The notes under the pieces are model-generated. The model was not told where the DNA came from. It searched no databases and saw nothing but the letters and a program-made list of their open reading frames with translations. Shown in pieces: positions 1 through 8,685 of a DNA stretch of 64,000 bases; the first letter of the stretch is position 1; each line of letters begins with the position of its first letter. Position numbers and translations under genes: made by a program. Source of the stretch: Maricaulis virginensis (lineage in GTDB: Bacteria; Pseudomonadota; Alphaproteobacteria; Caulobacterales; Maricaulaceae). The stretch is from assembly GCF_027922185.1 (NCBI RefSeq), contig NZ_BSFE01000009.1, positions 78,869-142,868 of the forward strand. The letters are read 5' to 3'.

Positions 1-2
1 CC

Positions 3-656
3 GCGCACGACATGGCGCGCTTCATCCAGGCGCTGCTCAATGGCGGCGAGCTTGACGGAACACGCATCCTGGAACCGGATTCGGTCGCGCTGCTGATGCA
101 GGACTCCCTGCGCAATGCGCCCGGATTACCCGGCATGGCGCACGGTTTCTATGTCGTGCAGGAGAGCGGGCCGCGCCTGGTGGGCCATGGCGGCAATACT
201 GGCGACTTCCACTCCAACCTGATCCTGGCACCGGAGGCCGGCTTCGGCTTCTTCGTGTCTGTGACAGGCGGTGATGAGAGCTCGGCAGGGCGCACAGACC
301 TCACCAATGCGATCATCGGCCGGGTTTTCCCGCAAACACCGGCGCCGCGCGAACCGCGTGCAGAGGACGAGGCCCTGCCCGTCGGGGACTACCGCATGAA
401 CCGGCGCGACTACTCGCGGCCGCCGCGGGAGGAATACGATATCGAGGTGACAGAGGCGGGCGAGAACGCGATCCGGATCCGCTTCCTCGAGGACGTAACC
501 TATTGGGAGCGGATCGGCCCGATGACCTACGAGAAGGTCACCGGGGCCCGGGCCGGCGGGCCTTTTGACCGCGTCCAGTTCCACTCAGGACAGGACGGCC
601 TCGTGCTGTCGTTCAGCTACCAACCCTACATGGCCTATCACCGCGTCGCCGATTGA
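3..656 (+). CDS. Serine hydrolase, beta-lactamase family (C-terminal part, cut by window edge)
   Basis: The reading frame is open to the window edge, so the true start lies upstream. What remains is the C-terminal part of a penicillin-binding-protein/beta-lactamase-fold hydrolase. It opens with AHDMARFIQALL, a helix typical of the end of the beta-lactamase domain in this family. The third active-site motif H-G-G lies in LVGHGGNTGDFHSN, near residue 58 of the visible part. The SxxK and YxN motifs must lie upstream. The last ~110 residues look like the beta-rich C-terminal domain of such esterases and D-aminopeptidases. It ends 11 bases before the ATG of the next gene, a second member of the same fold, so the two form an operon. 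The substrate is unknown; an exported esterase or peptidase is likely. Confidence 0.85.
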   Translation, partial: AHDMARFIQALLNGGELDGTRILEPDSVALLMQDSLRNAPGLPGMAHGFYVVQESGPRLVGHGGNTGDFHSNLILAPEAGFGFFVSVTGGDESSAGRTDLTNAIIGRVFPQTPAPREPRAEDEALPVGDYRMNRRDYSRPPREEYDIEVTEAGENAIRIRFLEDVTYWERIGPMTYEKVTGARAGGPFDRVQFHSGQDGLVLSFSYQPYMAYHRVAD

Positions 657-667
657 GGAGTTCTTTC

Positions 668-2617
668 ATGTCCATGCCGACCCTGAAAACCGCCGCCTCC
701 GCACTTGCCCTCATGGCATCCTGCATGGCCGTGCCGGCTTACGCACAATCCGGCGACGCGCCCGCCATCGTCCAGCCCGACGACTGGAGCCTCGTCCAGC
801 GCGACGGCCTGTCCATTGTCACGGCGCCCGAGGGCAATCTCGACATTGCCGTCGTCGATGTCGGCCCGGCAGACGATGCCCTGGCCGCCGCGAACGCCGC
901 CTGGCAGGTCTATGCACCGAACGCGCAACGCACCGTCGAGCTCACCACGCCGGCGGCATCGGAAAATGGCTGGGACCAGCGCGTGAGCATCAGCTACGCC
1001 ACCTCGCCGTCCGAACAGGCAACCGTCAATGCACTGGCGCTGCGTCAGGGCGAGGCGTGGACGGTCGTCATCGTCAATGGCGCGCAGTCGACCGCGAATA
1101 TCCGGTCGGCCGCGGTGTCCCTGGCACGCGATTCCGTCCAGGCCGAGGGCTATGAGCCGGAAGACTTCTCGGACCGCACCGCCCACCGCCTGACGCCGGA
1201 GCGCATCGCCCTGCTTCGCGACTTCGTCGCGGAAGCTGCAGAGACGCTGGACGTGCCGGGTGTCGGCCTTGCCCTGATCGACCAGGGCGAGGTTGTGTTC
1301 GAGGGCGGCGTCGGCGTGCGCTCGCTCAACGATCCGGCCCCGGTCGATGCCGACACGCGTTTCATGATCGCGTCGAACACGAAGGGCATGTCCACCCTCC
1401 TGCTCTCCATTCTGGTGGATCAGGGACAGCTCGACTGGGACCAGCAGGTTGTTGAGCTCTACCCCTCATTCCGGCTCGGTTCGGACAGCACGACGAACGG
1501 GACCCTTGTGCGTCACCTGCTGTGCGCCTGTACCGGTCTTCCGCGCAAGGACTGGGGCTTCATCCTCGCCGATCAGGACACGCCTGCCTCGGATGTGTTC
1601 CGGCAATTGTCGGAAACGGCCCCGACCAGCGCTTTCGGTGAACTCTTCCAGTATAACAACAACATGGCCGCCGCGGCGGGCTATGTCGGCGGCGCGCTGG
1701 CCTATCCGGACATGGAAATCGGCGCAGCCTATGACCGGGCCATGGACGAGCTGATCTTCCAGCCGCTGGACATGACCGACACGACATTCGACTTCGCTGC
1801 GGGCGAGACCGGCAATTGGGCACCGCCGCACGGGCTCGACGTCGATGGTAACCAGACCGTGATGTCGAACCACTTCAACCGCGGCGTCTACCCCTATCGT
1901 CCCGCCGGCGGCGCCTTCTCGACGGCATCGGACATGGCGCACTACGTGCAGCTGGAGCTGTCCCGCGGCCTGACGCCGGATGGCGCGCGGCTGGTCAGCG
2001 AGGAAAACCTGCTGGCGCGGCGTGAGCGTGGCGTGCAGGTCGCCGAATCCGTCTGGTACGGTATGGGCCTGTTCGACGAGGAACACTGGGGCGTGCCGGT
2101 AGTAACCCATGGCGGCACGCTGCTCGGCTATCACAGCAACTGGTATGCCCTGCCCGAGGCGGGTGTCGGGGCCGTCATCCTGACCAATGCGGATACCGGA
2201 GCTGTCATGCTGCGGCCCTTCCTGCGGCGGCTGGTCGAAGTGCTCTATGACGGGCACCCCGAGGCGATGAGCCAGGTGGAGGCCGCTGCGGCCCGCCTGG
2301 ATGCACAGTCGCAAGTGCGCCGCCAGGGACTGGACATCCCGGGCGATCCGGCCGTGCTGGAAGGCCTGGCCGCCGCCTATGAGAGCCCGGGCATCGGCAC
2401 CATCGCCATCTTCCAGAATGACGGCCAGACCTGGATCGAGGCCGGTTCAATCCGGGCGCCGCTGGCAACCCGCTCGAACCCCGACGGCACGGTGTCCATC
2501 GTCTCGGTTGGCCCCGGCGCCATCAGCCTGGAAGCCGAAGTCGGAACCCAGGATGGCCGCCGCACACTGACCCTGCGCGACAGCCAGCACGTCTACCAGT
2601 ACACCGAAACCGACTGA
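668..2617 (+). CDS. Exported serine hydrolase, beta-lactamase family (S12-like)
   Basis: This is a 649-residue protein with a Sec signal peptide (MSMPTLKTAASALALMAS to about AYAQ). The start at 668 is chosen because TGAGGAG lies 7 bases upstream; an in-frame TTG at 653 would remove that site. Residues ~30-160 form an N-terminal region I do not recognise. The beta-lactamase domain follows at ~180-520, with nucleophile motif S-N-T-K at 236-239, the YNN motif in FQYNNNMAAAA and the HGG motif in VVTHGGTLLGYHS. A C-terminal beta-rich domain of ~110 residues completes it. Expected role: periplasmic esterase, amidase or D-peptidase; the fold does not fix the substrate. It sits downstream of another family member and faces a TetR gene. 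Confidence 0.9.
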   Translation: MSMPTLKTAASALALMASCMAVPAYAQSGDAPAIVQPDDWSLVQRDGLSIVTAPEGNLDIAVVDVGPADDALAAANAAWQVYAPNAQRTVELTTPAASENGWDQRVSISYATSPSEQATVNALALRQGEAWTVVIVNGAQSTANIRSAAVSLARDSVQAEGYEPEDFSDRTAHRLTPERIALLRDFVAEAAETLDVPGVGLALIDQGEVVFEGGVGVRSLNDPAPVDADTRFMIASNTKGMSTLLLSILVDQGQLDWDQQVVELYPSFRLGSDSTTNGTLVRHLLCACTGLPRKDWGFILADQDTPASDVFRQLSETAPTSAFGELFQYNNNMAAAAGYVGGALAYPDMEIGAAYDRAMDELIFQPLDMTDTTFDFAAGETGNWAPPHGLDVDGNQTVMSNHFNRGVYPYRPAGGAFSTASDMAHYVQLELSRGLTPDGARLVSEENLLARRERGVQVAESVWYGMGLFDEEHWGVPVVTHGGTLLGYHSNWYALPEAGVGAVILTNADTGAVMLRPFLRRLVEVLYDGHPEAMSQVEAAAARLDAQSQVRRQGLDIPGDPAVLEGLAAAYESPGIGTIAIFQNDGQTWIEAGSIRAPLATRSNPDGTVSIVSVGPGAISLEAEVGTQDGRRTLTLRDSQHVYQYTETD

Positions 2618-2657
2618 GGCCGGCCGTCTTCGCCACCAGTCAGCCAGGCGTCGCCCT

Positions 2658-3353
2658 TCACCGCCTTTCGCCGCCCTGCGCCGCGATTGCGTGGAAGCCG
2701 GCGGCCATGAACTCGGCCATTCGCTGTTTGGCTGCCAGGAGATCGTCCGAGCGGCACACGCCGCCGGACAGCGCGTCGATCCGGCCCGTGCGGGCCAGGG
2801 TCAGCATGAAGGCGCCGGTGACGAAGTGATAGCCCCAGAACAGGTCGGTCTCGCTGCAGCCGGGCAGCGCGCGCTTGAGCAGATCGACGAGCCGGCGCAC
2901 CACGGGGTCGAAGTGCTTTTCCATGATATCGGCACCCCAGTCGGGCGTATTGGCCACCTGTGCGCCCAAGGCGAGCGCATGCTTCCATTCCTCCTGGTGT
3001 TCGAGATAGAGCTCGAAGTCGGAGTCGAGGAAAGCATGCAACGCCCCTTCCACGGTGGGGGTGCCGCCACAGGCCTTTTCATAGGCTACCAGCGCTTCGG
3101 CGCGCCGTTTGCTGGACACCGGAGCCCGCCGGGCGAACACGGCATCGACCAAGGCGTTCTTGTCGTCAAAATAGTAGTGAACGAGCGTGTGATGGACCCC
3201 GGCATGAGCGGCGATGTCCTTGAGCGAGACGCCATGAAAGCCACGCTCGGCGAACAGCTGTTCCGCGGAATCGAGGATCTGCCGGATGGAATCGGCACGC
3301 CGTTCGGCCCGGCTACGGCGGGGAGTTCTCTCAGCCCGGCTTGTTGTTGCCAC
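2658..3353 (-). CDS. TetR/AcrR-family repressor 1
   Basis: This 231-residue DNA-binding regulator has an N-terminal helix-turn-helix (GFHGVSLKDIAAHAGVHHT, then LVHYYFDDKNALVDAVF) and an all-helical ligand domain ending in FWGYHFVTGAFMLTLARTGRID. A GTG at 3353 (VATTSRAERT) is taken as start because the frame upstream of it does not look like protein; no clear ribosome site is visible, so the start is uncertain. It is a close paralogue of the regulators at 6149 and 14990: the recognition-helix region (VHHTL.YYF) and the C-terminal 70 residues are nearly the same in all three. It lies downstream of the TonB receptor on the same strand, separated by two hairpins. A shared operator (TATTCA-N12-TGAATA type) is likely. 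Confidence 0.88.
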   Translation of the reverse strand: MATTSRAERTPRRSRAERRADSIRQILDSAEQLFAERGFHGVSLKDIAAHAGVHHTLVHYYFDDKNALVDAVFARRAPVSSKRRAEALVAYEKACGGTPTVEGALHAFLDSDFELYLEHQEEWKHALALGAQVANTPDWGADIMEKHFDPVVRRLVDLLKRALPGCSETDLFWGYHFVTGAFMLTLARTGRIDALSGGVCRSDDLLAAKQRMAEFMAAGFHAIAAQGGERR

Positions 3354-3500
3354 TTCGGTTTCCCAGTCTTCTTCCAAACCGGCGGGGATGAGACGTGCAT
3401 TCCGCGCGCGCCCCGTCGGGCAGGATATAGGGTCAGGGCACCGCGAACCAAGCCGCCCGGTCAGCCCTTCCGCGCCTTGGCACCGCTGCAAGGGGCTGCA

Positions 3501-3538
3501 CGTACCGGTTCCATCGCGGCCACGATGGAACCGGTACG
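3501..3538. terminator. Perfect 16-bp hairpin between TonB receptor and TetR 1
   Basis: The arms are CGTACCGGTTCCATCG (3501-3516) and its exact reverse complement (3523-3538), with a 6-base loop. It lies in the gap between the TonB receptor stop and the TetR start, both on the minus strand. No T-run follows, so it could be a terminator, an attenuator or an mRNA-stabilising structure. Confidence 0.6.
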
Positions 3539-3540
3539 CA

Positions 3541-3571
3541 AACGCTGGCCGTGGAAGGAACCGCCAGCGTT
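3541..3571. terminator. Second hairpin just after the TonB receptor gene
   Basis: AACGCTGGC (3541-3549) pairs exactly with GCCAGCGTT (3563-3571) across a 13-base loop. It begins 8 bases after the TonB receptor stop on the minus strand, the right place for a terminator, and forms a tandem with the hairpin at 3501-3538. Confidence 0.55.
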
Positions 3572-3578
3572 CCCCAAG

Positions 3579-5858
3579 CTAGTGCCGGTAATTCAACCGG
3601 ACCCCGATCGTCCGCGGACGCAGCGTGCTGAAGCGTGCGTCGGCAAAGGCTTCGGGGTGGGAGTAGATCAGGGAGTCGTTGTCGAACGCGTTCTCGACAT
3701 AGACCGTTGCCGTGAAGTTCTCACCGAAGTGAGCCCCCAGAGACGCGTTGACGGTCTGGTAGTCTTCCGTCGGAGCATAGGTCGGCGACTGGACGCCCGG
3801 CTGACCCGGTACGTTCGGGAACTGGTTCACGAAGCCGTCGACATGCCGCGCATTGACATTGGCAAAGGCCAGCGTGTCCGCCCCGATGCTCCATGCGTAG
3901 TTCACATAGATGGACCCCTGGAATTCCGGGAAAGCCATGGGAGCCCCCAGAACCGCGCCGGAAATCGCGGCCTGCGTGGCCGTCAGCTCGTCGACCTCGG
4001 CGCTGTTGAACGAGCCGTTGATGCCGATATTCAGCCCGTCAGTGGGCATGGCATTGACCTCGAACTCGATGCCCTGACTGGTCGCGCCGCCGATATTGGT
4101 CGCGAACTGTACCTGGTCGGAGACGCGATTGGCCTGGACCTGGATGTTGCTCCAGTCGATCAGGTAGGCCGCGATATTGGCCGAGAGGCGATTGTTGAAC
4201 CAGTTGCCCTTGAGGCCGACCTCGAAGTTCTCGAGATCGTCCGAAACCGCACCATACGGGATGACGATGTCATTGGGATCGACCGTGCTCGGCAGGCCGC
4301 CGCGTGCATTCACCACCGGCGTCCGGAAGCCCGTTGCATAGGTTGCGTAGAGCGTGATGTTTTCCACCGGCTTGTAGGACGCGCTGAACTTGAAGGACGG
4401 ACCTTCCTCGACCCCCTCATCGCCCACGGCGGCAACGTTCGGCGTCACGGTGAGCGGACCGGGAATGCCATAAATCGCGTTGACCAGGTAGTTACTGGTG
4501 TAACCGCCCTCCTCGGCAAACCCCTGCACATCCAGCGATCCGTAGCGCAATCCGCCGGTGAGCCAGAAATTGTCGCTGAAGCGGTAGGTCAGCTCCCCGA
4601 AGGCAGCCAGCTCGTTCGACACGAAGTGGCTGGAACTGCGCGAGTAGTACTCGTCAGGCAGACCGGTCATGCCGCGAGCCGCGAGGAAAGCCTCGTCGGA
4701 GCGGTAGTTATAGTCCACATCGCGGCGCTTGTAGTAATAGAAGGCACCGACGACCCAGTCCCAACGACCGTCTGTCTGTGACACGAGCCGCATTTCCTGG
4801 ACGAAGGCCTCGTCATAAGCGAGCGCGTCGAGTGCGAACGGGATAGCACCGCCGAACGTCGCATCCAGATCGATGATGAAGGATTGGTCATAGTTCGAGA
4901 AGGTCGTCGAACTGGTGAAGTTGGCGAAGCCGAAGTCGTGATCCAGCGTGACATTGTAGGAGTCGAGATAGCCGGCGAAGATATCGGGACGGCGCGTGCG
5001 GCGCTGATCCCGGTCCGTACCGAGGTTCGGGTTGATCAGCTGGGAATCTTCCGGCTCGCTGGTCTCATGCAGGTACATGAAGCGAACCGACGTGTCCGGG
5101 GTCGGCTCCCATTGAAGGATCGCGCGGCCGCCATAGGACTCCAGCGTGTTTGCATTGTCCTCGCCCGTGCCGATGTTTTCGACCCAGCCTTCCTCGTTGC
5201 GGTAGAAGCCGACGACCCGCAGCGCGAGCCGGTCTTCGACCAGCGGGATGTTGACCATGCCATTATAGCGCTGGCGGAAGGAATCGCCCTCGGTCAGGCC
5301 GAAATCGACCAGAAGTTCGGCGTCGAACTCGTCGAGATCGGGACTGCGGGTGAGGATGCGCACGGCGCCGGCAAGCGACCCGGATCCGAAAAGGGTACCC
5401 TGCGGGCCGCGCAGGAATTCGACGCGCTCCACGTCGAAGAGCGTTGAGTCGAGCTGGGTCGAATTGCCGTTGGCCGAGATCGGAAGCTCGTCGATATAGA
5501 CGGCCACCGTGTTCTGCAGGTTGGCGCCATAGCCATTGGTGGCCACGCCGCGTACCGAGAACGTATTGAAATTGGCGGTCGGCTTGTTGAGCACCGCGCC
5601 GGGCGTTTCCAGAGCCAGGCCCTCATAGCCGACGATCCCCTTCGTCGTCAGCTCTTCCTGTGAGAATGCGGTCACGCTGAGCGGAATGTCCTGGACGTTC
5701 ATTTCGCGGCGGGTCGCCGTCACGACGATGACGTCGTCCCGATCGGATCTTTGCTGGTTTTCTTCTGCTGCCGTTTCGCCACCCGTCTGGGCAAGGGCCG
5801 GACATGGCAAGGCAATAAGAGCGACCGCGGAAACGGACGCACAGAGTACGTATTTCAT
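3579..5858 (-). CDS. TonB-dependent outer-membrane receptor 1
   Basis: This 759-residue outer-membrane active transporter begins at an ATG preceded by GGAGGAAG (9 bases between); an upstream in-frame ATG at 5891 is less likely. A Sec signal peptide ends at PALAQ. The plug domain follows (DDVIVVTATRREMNVQDIPLSV; later VERVEFLRGPQGTLFGSGSLAGAVRI), then a 22-strand-type barrel ending in LRPRTIGVRLNYRH with a C-terminal aromatic/basic pattern. The plug resembles the broad alphaproteobacterial class of receptors for organic substrates rather than siderophore receptors with a signalling domain. It is divergent from TetR 2, and the shared operator-like palindrome at 5927-5950 lies between them. It probably imports the cluster's substrate. 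Confidence 0.95.
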   Translation of the reverse strand: MKYVLCASVSAVALIALPCPALAQTGGETAAEENQQRSDRDDVIVVTATRREMNVQDIPLSVTAFSQEELTTKGIVGYEGLALETPGAVLNKPTANFNTFSVRGVATNGYGANLQNTVAVYIDELPISANGNSTQLDSTLFDVERVEFLRGPQGTLFGSGSLAGAVRILTRSPDLDEFDAELLVDFGLTEGDSFRQRYNGMVNIPLVEDRLALRVVGFYRNEEGWVENIGTGEDNANTLESYGGRAILQWEPTPDTSVRFMYLHETSEPEDSQLINPNLGTDRDQRRTRRPDIFAGYLDSYNVTLDHDFGFANFTSSTTFSNYDQSFIIDLDATFGGAIPFALDALAYDEAFVQEMRLVSQTDGRWDWVVGAFYYYKRRDVDYNYRSDEAFLAARGMTGLPDEYYSRSSSHFVSNELAAFGELTYRFSDNFWLTGGLRYGSLDVQGFAEEGGYTSNYLVNAIYGIPGPLTVTPNVAAVGDEGVEEGPSFKFSASYKPVENITLYATYATGFRTPVVNARGGLPSTVDPNDIVIPYGAVSDDLENFEVGLKGNWFNNRLSANIAAYLIDWSNIQVQANRVSDQVQFATNIGGATSQGIEFEVNAMPTDGLNIGINGSFNSAEVDELTATQAAISGAVLGAPMAFPEFQGSIYVNYAWSIGADTLAFANVNARHVDGFVNQFPNVPGQPGVQSPTYAPTEDYQTVNASLGAHFGENFTATVYVENAFDNDSLIYSHPEAFADARFSTLRPRTIGVRLNYRH

Positions 5859-5926
5859 CACTACTTCCTCCCCTGGTCGGTCTTTTGCCAACCTCGTTGA
5901 TCACAGCATCACGCTATCGACAAATA

Positions 5927-5950
5927 TATTCACTGACAAGTGTGTGAAGA
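5927..5950. promoter_or_regulatory. Operator-like palindrome, family A (site 1)
   Basis: TATTCA (5927-5932), 12 bases, TGAAGA (5945-5950). It sits between the divergent TonB receptor 1 and TetR 2 genes. The same arms with the same 12-base spacing recur at 6893, 11697 and 17530. The size and symmetry fit a TetR-family binding site. Confidence 0.6.
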
Positions 5951-6148
5951 TCTTTTGAGGTGAAATTTTCGCGCGAGCCGCCGACCGGCGCACGCGTGCT
6001 GCTACATCAATGTCTTAGAGGACGGGATGAAAGCGGGGCCGGGAGCGCCCACATTGCGGCAAACCTATTGTAAGGCGACCGTCCGGGCGTTTATGACAGG
6101 CATACACGCCTTGCAGCAGGCGGACGGAATGATTCGAAAGGACAGCCT

Positions 6149-6844
6149 TTGGCAGCGGAACGCAAAGCCCCGCGGAAGCGTCAGACAAAGGCCGAAAAGC
6201 GCGCTGAGACGACGGAACAGATTCTCGACGTTGCCGAGTTTCTGTTCTCCCGCAACGGATTGCACGGCGTCACGCTGAAGGATGTCGCACGCGATGTCGG
6301 CGTCCATCACACGCTGCTGAACTATTATTTCAAGGACAAGCAGACGCTTTTCGACGCCGTCTTCGCGCGTCGGGCCGCCGTCACCTGCGAGCGCCGGATG
6401 AAGGCGCTGGAGGCTTACGAGGCGGAAGCCGGTGACAACCCGACCGTCGAGGGCGCCCTGCATGCCTTTCTGGACACCGACCTCGATCTCTACATCGAGG
6501 GCGGCCCGGGCTGGCGCAATTATGGCGCCTTGAGCGCCCAGGTCGCCAACACGCCCGAATGGGGCGCCGAGCTGATGGATCAGCATTTCGACCCGGTCGT
6601 GCTGCGACTGATCGGTCTGCTCAAGAAAGCCCTGCCGCACGCGTCCGAAGAGAACATCTTCTGGGGCTATCACTTCGTCAGCGGCGCGCTGATGCTGACC
6701 CTGGCGCGCACCGGACGGATCGACAAGCTGTCCGGCGGGCTGTGCAAGTCGGACGACTACGCCGCAGTCAAATCCCGCATGGCCCAGTTCATGGCCGCAG
6801 GCTTCCACAAGATCTGCGGTCCCGCCCCCGACACCGCGGACTGA
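6149..6844 (+). CDS. TetR/AcrR-family repressor 2
   Basis: A 231-residue regulator that starts at TTG 6149, with AAGGA 6 bases upstream; no in-frame ATG fits better. The helix-turn-helix is at ~residues 35-60 (LHGVTLKDVARDVGVHHT, then LLNYYFKDKQTLFDAVFARR). The C-terminal ligand-binding domain ends FWGYHFVSGALMLTLARTGRIDKLSGG. It is a close paralogue of regulators 1 and 3 and exactly as long as regulator 1. It is divergent from TonB receptor 1, with the family-A palindrome between them. The MFS-M28-esterase genes follow, with another palindrome at 6893 before them. An autoregulated local repressor responding to a substrate-derived ligand (perhaps an acyl-CoA) is a reasonable inference. Confidence 0.92.
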   Translation: MAAERKAPRKRQTKAEKRAETTEQILDVAEFLFSRNGLHGVTLKDVARDVGVHHTLLNYYFKDKQTLFDAVFARRAAVTCERRMKALEAYEAEAGDNPTVEGALHAFLDTDLDLYIEGGPGWRNYGALSAQVANTPEWGAELMDQHFDPVVLRLIGLLKKALPHASEENIFWGYHFVSGALMLTLARTGRIDKLSGGLCKSDDYAAVKSRMAQFMAAGFHKICGPAPDTAD

Positions 6845-6892
6845 CGCAGCCGGCCGGATCGCCGTCTTTCCGCTTGATCTCGCCGGGATCAT

Positions 6893-6916
6893 ATTTCACT
6901 ATCACGCGAGCGAATA
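6893..6916. promoter_or_regulatory. Operator-like palindrome, family A (site 2)
   Basis: ATTTCA (6893-6898), 12 bases, CGAATA (6911-6916). It lies 102 bases before the MFS start at 7018. Its right half and flank (GAGCGAATAA) match site 4 at 17544-17553. The left arm is the weakest of the four sites. Confidence 0.5.
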
Positions 6917-7017
6917 ACTTTGTTTGCGCTGTCTCCATGCGAGCGCAGCACAGACCCGCGGCGTGAAACCGGCACCAGACCGGCCCCGTGGCGGTGACAT
7001 CAAGGGGAGGGCGGCCG

Positions 7018-8685
7018 ATGGCCGACACAGCGAGCGCAGCGGCCGCTGCGAGCGATCTGAGACGCCGTGACATCAAGGTCATTGCCGCTTCGTCACTCGG
7101 CACAATGTTCGAGTGGTTCGACTTCTATCTCTACGGGCTGCTCGCCAGCTATATCTCCGCCCAGTTCTTTTCGGGCGTAAACGAGACGACCGGCTTCATC
7201 CTGGCGCTTGCCGCCTTCGCCGCGGGCTTTGCCATCCGGCCGCTGGGCTCGATCGTGTTCGGCCGCATCGGCGACCTGGTCGGGCGCAAATATACCTTCC
7301 TGGTAACGATGGGTCTGATGGGCCTGTCGACCTTCGCTGTCGGCTTCCTGCCGAACTACGCCACGATCGGCATCGCCGCGCCGGTCATCCTGGTGGGACT
7401 GCGCCTCGTTCAGGGGCTCGCCGTCGGCGGCGAGTACGGCGGTGCGGCCACCTATGTTGCCGAACACGCGCCGGACGGGCGTCGTGGTTTCTTCACGAGC
7501 TTCATCCAGACGACCGCCACGATCGGCCTCTTTGCCGCCCTGTTAATGGTCATCGGACTGCGCGGCCTGATGGGCGAGGACGCTTTTGCGGACTGGGGCT
7601 GGCGGATACCCTTCCTGCTGTCGATCTTCCTGCTGGCGATTTCCCTGTGGATCCGCTTCCAGCTGTCGGAAAGCCCCACCTTCCAGAAGATGAAGGAAGA
7701 GGGCGCAACCTCGAAGGCGCCGCTGGCAGAAGCCTTCGGGCGCTGGTCGAACCTCAAATACGTGCTCATCGCGCTTTTCGGCGGCGTCGCCGGCCAGGCC
7801 GTGATCGGCTATACGGGCCAGTTCTACACGCTCTTCTATCTGGAGCGGATCGCGGATGTGGACCCGGCGACCTCGAACGTGCTGCTGGTCATCTCACTGA
7901 TCATCGCGACGCCGACTTTTGTCTTCTTCGGGTGGCTGAGCGACAAGATCGGCCGCAAGAAGATCATCATGACGGCGTGCATCCTGGCCGCGCTCACCCT
8001 GTTTCCGCTGTTCAAGGCCCTCACGCACGCCGCCAATCCGGAACTCGCCCGCGCGGTCCGTGAGGCGCCTGTCACTGTCGTCGCAGTGCCCGATGAATGC
8101 TCCGTCCAGTTCGACCCGATCGGCCGGAACACCTATGATTCCTCGAGCTGCGACATCGCGAAGGCCTATCTGGCGCGAAACGGCATCAACTACACCAATC
8201 TCGACGCCGAACCCGGTTCGATCGCGGAAATCCATGTCGGCGGCACAGTTATCGTCGCGCCCGATCCGTCTCGGCAGGACGCCGACAGCCTCGCCACGGC
8301 AATCGATGCCTTCCGTACCCAAGTCGGCGCGGAGCTGATCGCGGCGGGGTATCCCAGCGAAGCGGATCCGGCGCAGATCAACCGGCCGCTCGTCATCGCG
8401 ATCATCGTCGCGATCATGCTGATGGTCACCGCCGCTTATGCACCGCTCGCGGCGATGCTCGTGGAGCTGTTTCCGGCGCGGGTGCGCTACACGTCGATGT
8501 CCCTGCCCTACCATATCGGCAATGGATGGTTCGGCGGCTTTCTCCCCACCACAGCCTTCGCCATGGTTGCGGCAACGGGAAACATCCATTTCGGCCTCTG
8601 GTATCCCGTGGTGATCGCCGGGATGACCGCCATTGTCGGCATTCTTTTCCTGCCGGAGACCTTCCGGAGAAATATCGATGCGTAG
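7018..8685 (+). CDS. MFS transporter, metabolite:H+ symporter (ProP/ShiA-like)
   Basis: This 555-residue inner-membrane carrier has 12 predicted membrane segments. The start at 7018 follows an AGGGGAGGG ribosome site. The metabolite:H+ symporter signature is clear: GTMFEWFDFYLYG at the first helix, GRIGDLVGRKY after helix 2, and RLVQGLAVGGEYGGAATYVAEHAP in helices 4-5. The family transports carboxylates, osmolytes or aromatic acids by proton symport. An unusual insert of ~115 residues (about 340-455) separates helices 9 and 10 and should face the periplasm; it carries two cysteines (361 and 378) that could form a disulfide. The next gene starts inside its last codons, so the two are translationally coupled. 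Confidence 0.93.
   Translation: MADTASAAAAASDLRRRDIKVIAASSLGTMFEWFDFYLYGLLASYISAQFFSGVNETTGFILALAAFAAGFAIRPLGSIVFGRIGDLVGRKYTFLVTMGLMGLSTFAVGFLPNYATIGIAAPVILVGLRLVQGLAVGGEYGGAATYVAEHAPDGRRGFFTSFIQTTATIGLFAALLMVIGLRGLMGEDAFADWGWRIPFLLSIFLLAISLWIRFQLSESPTFQKMKEEGATSKAPLAEAFGRWSNLKYVLIALFGGVAGQAVIGYTGQFYTLFYLERIADVDPATSNVLLVISLIIATPTFVFFGWLSDKIGRKKIIMTACILAALTLFPLFKALTHAANPELARAVREAPVTVVAVPDECSVQFDPIGRNTYDSSSCDIAKAYLARNGINYTNLDAEPGSIAEIHVGGTVIVAPDPSRQDADSLATAIDAFRTQVGAELIAAGYPSEADPAQINRPLVIAIIVAIMLMVTAAYAPLAAMLVELFPARVRYTSMSLPYHIGNGWFGGFLPTTAFAMVAATGNIHFGLWYPVVIAGMTAIVGILFLPETFRRNIDA

Noticed and set aside
2691..4781. Plus-strand open frame of ~700 codons opposite TetR 1 and TonB receptor 1
   Set aside because: It is antisense to two well-supported genes and crosses their intergenic hairpins; mirror-frame composition.
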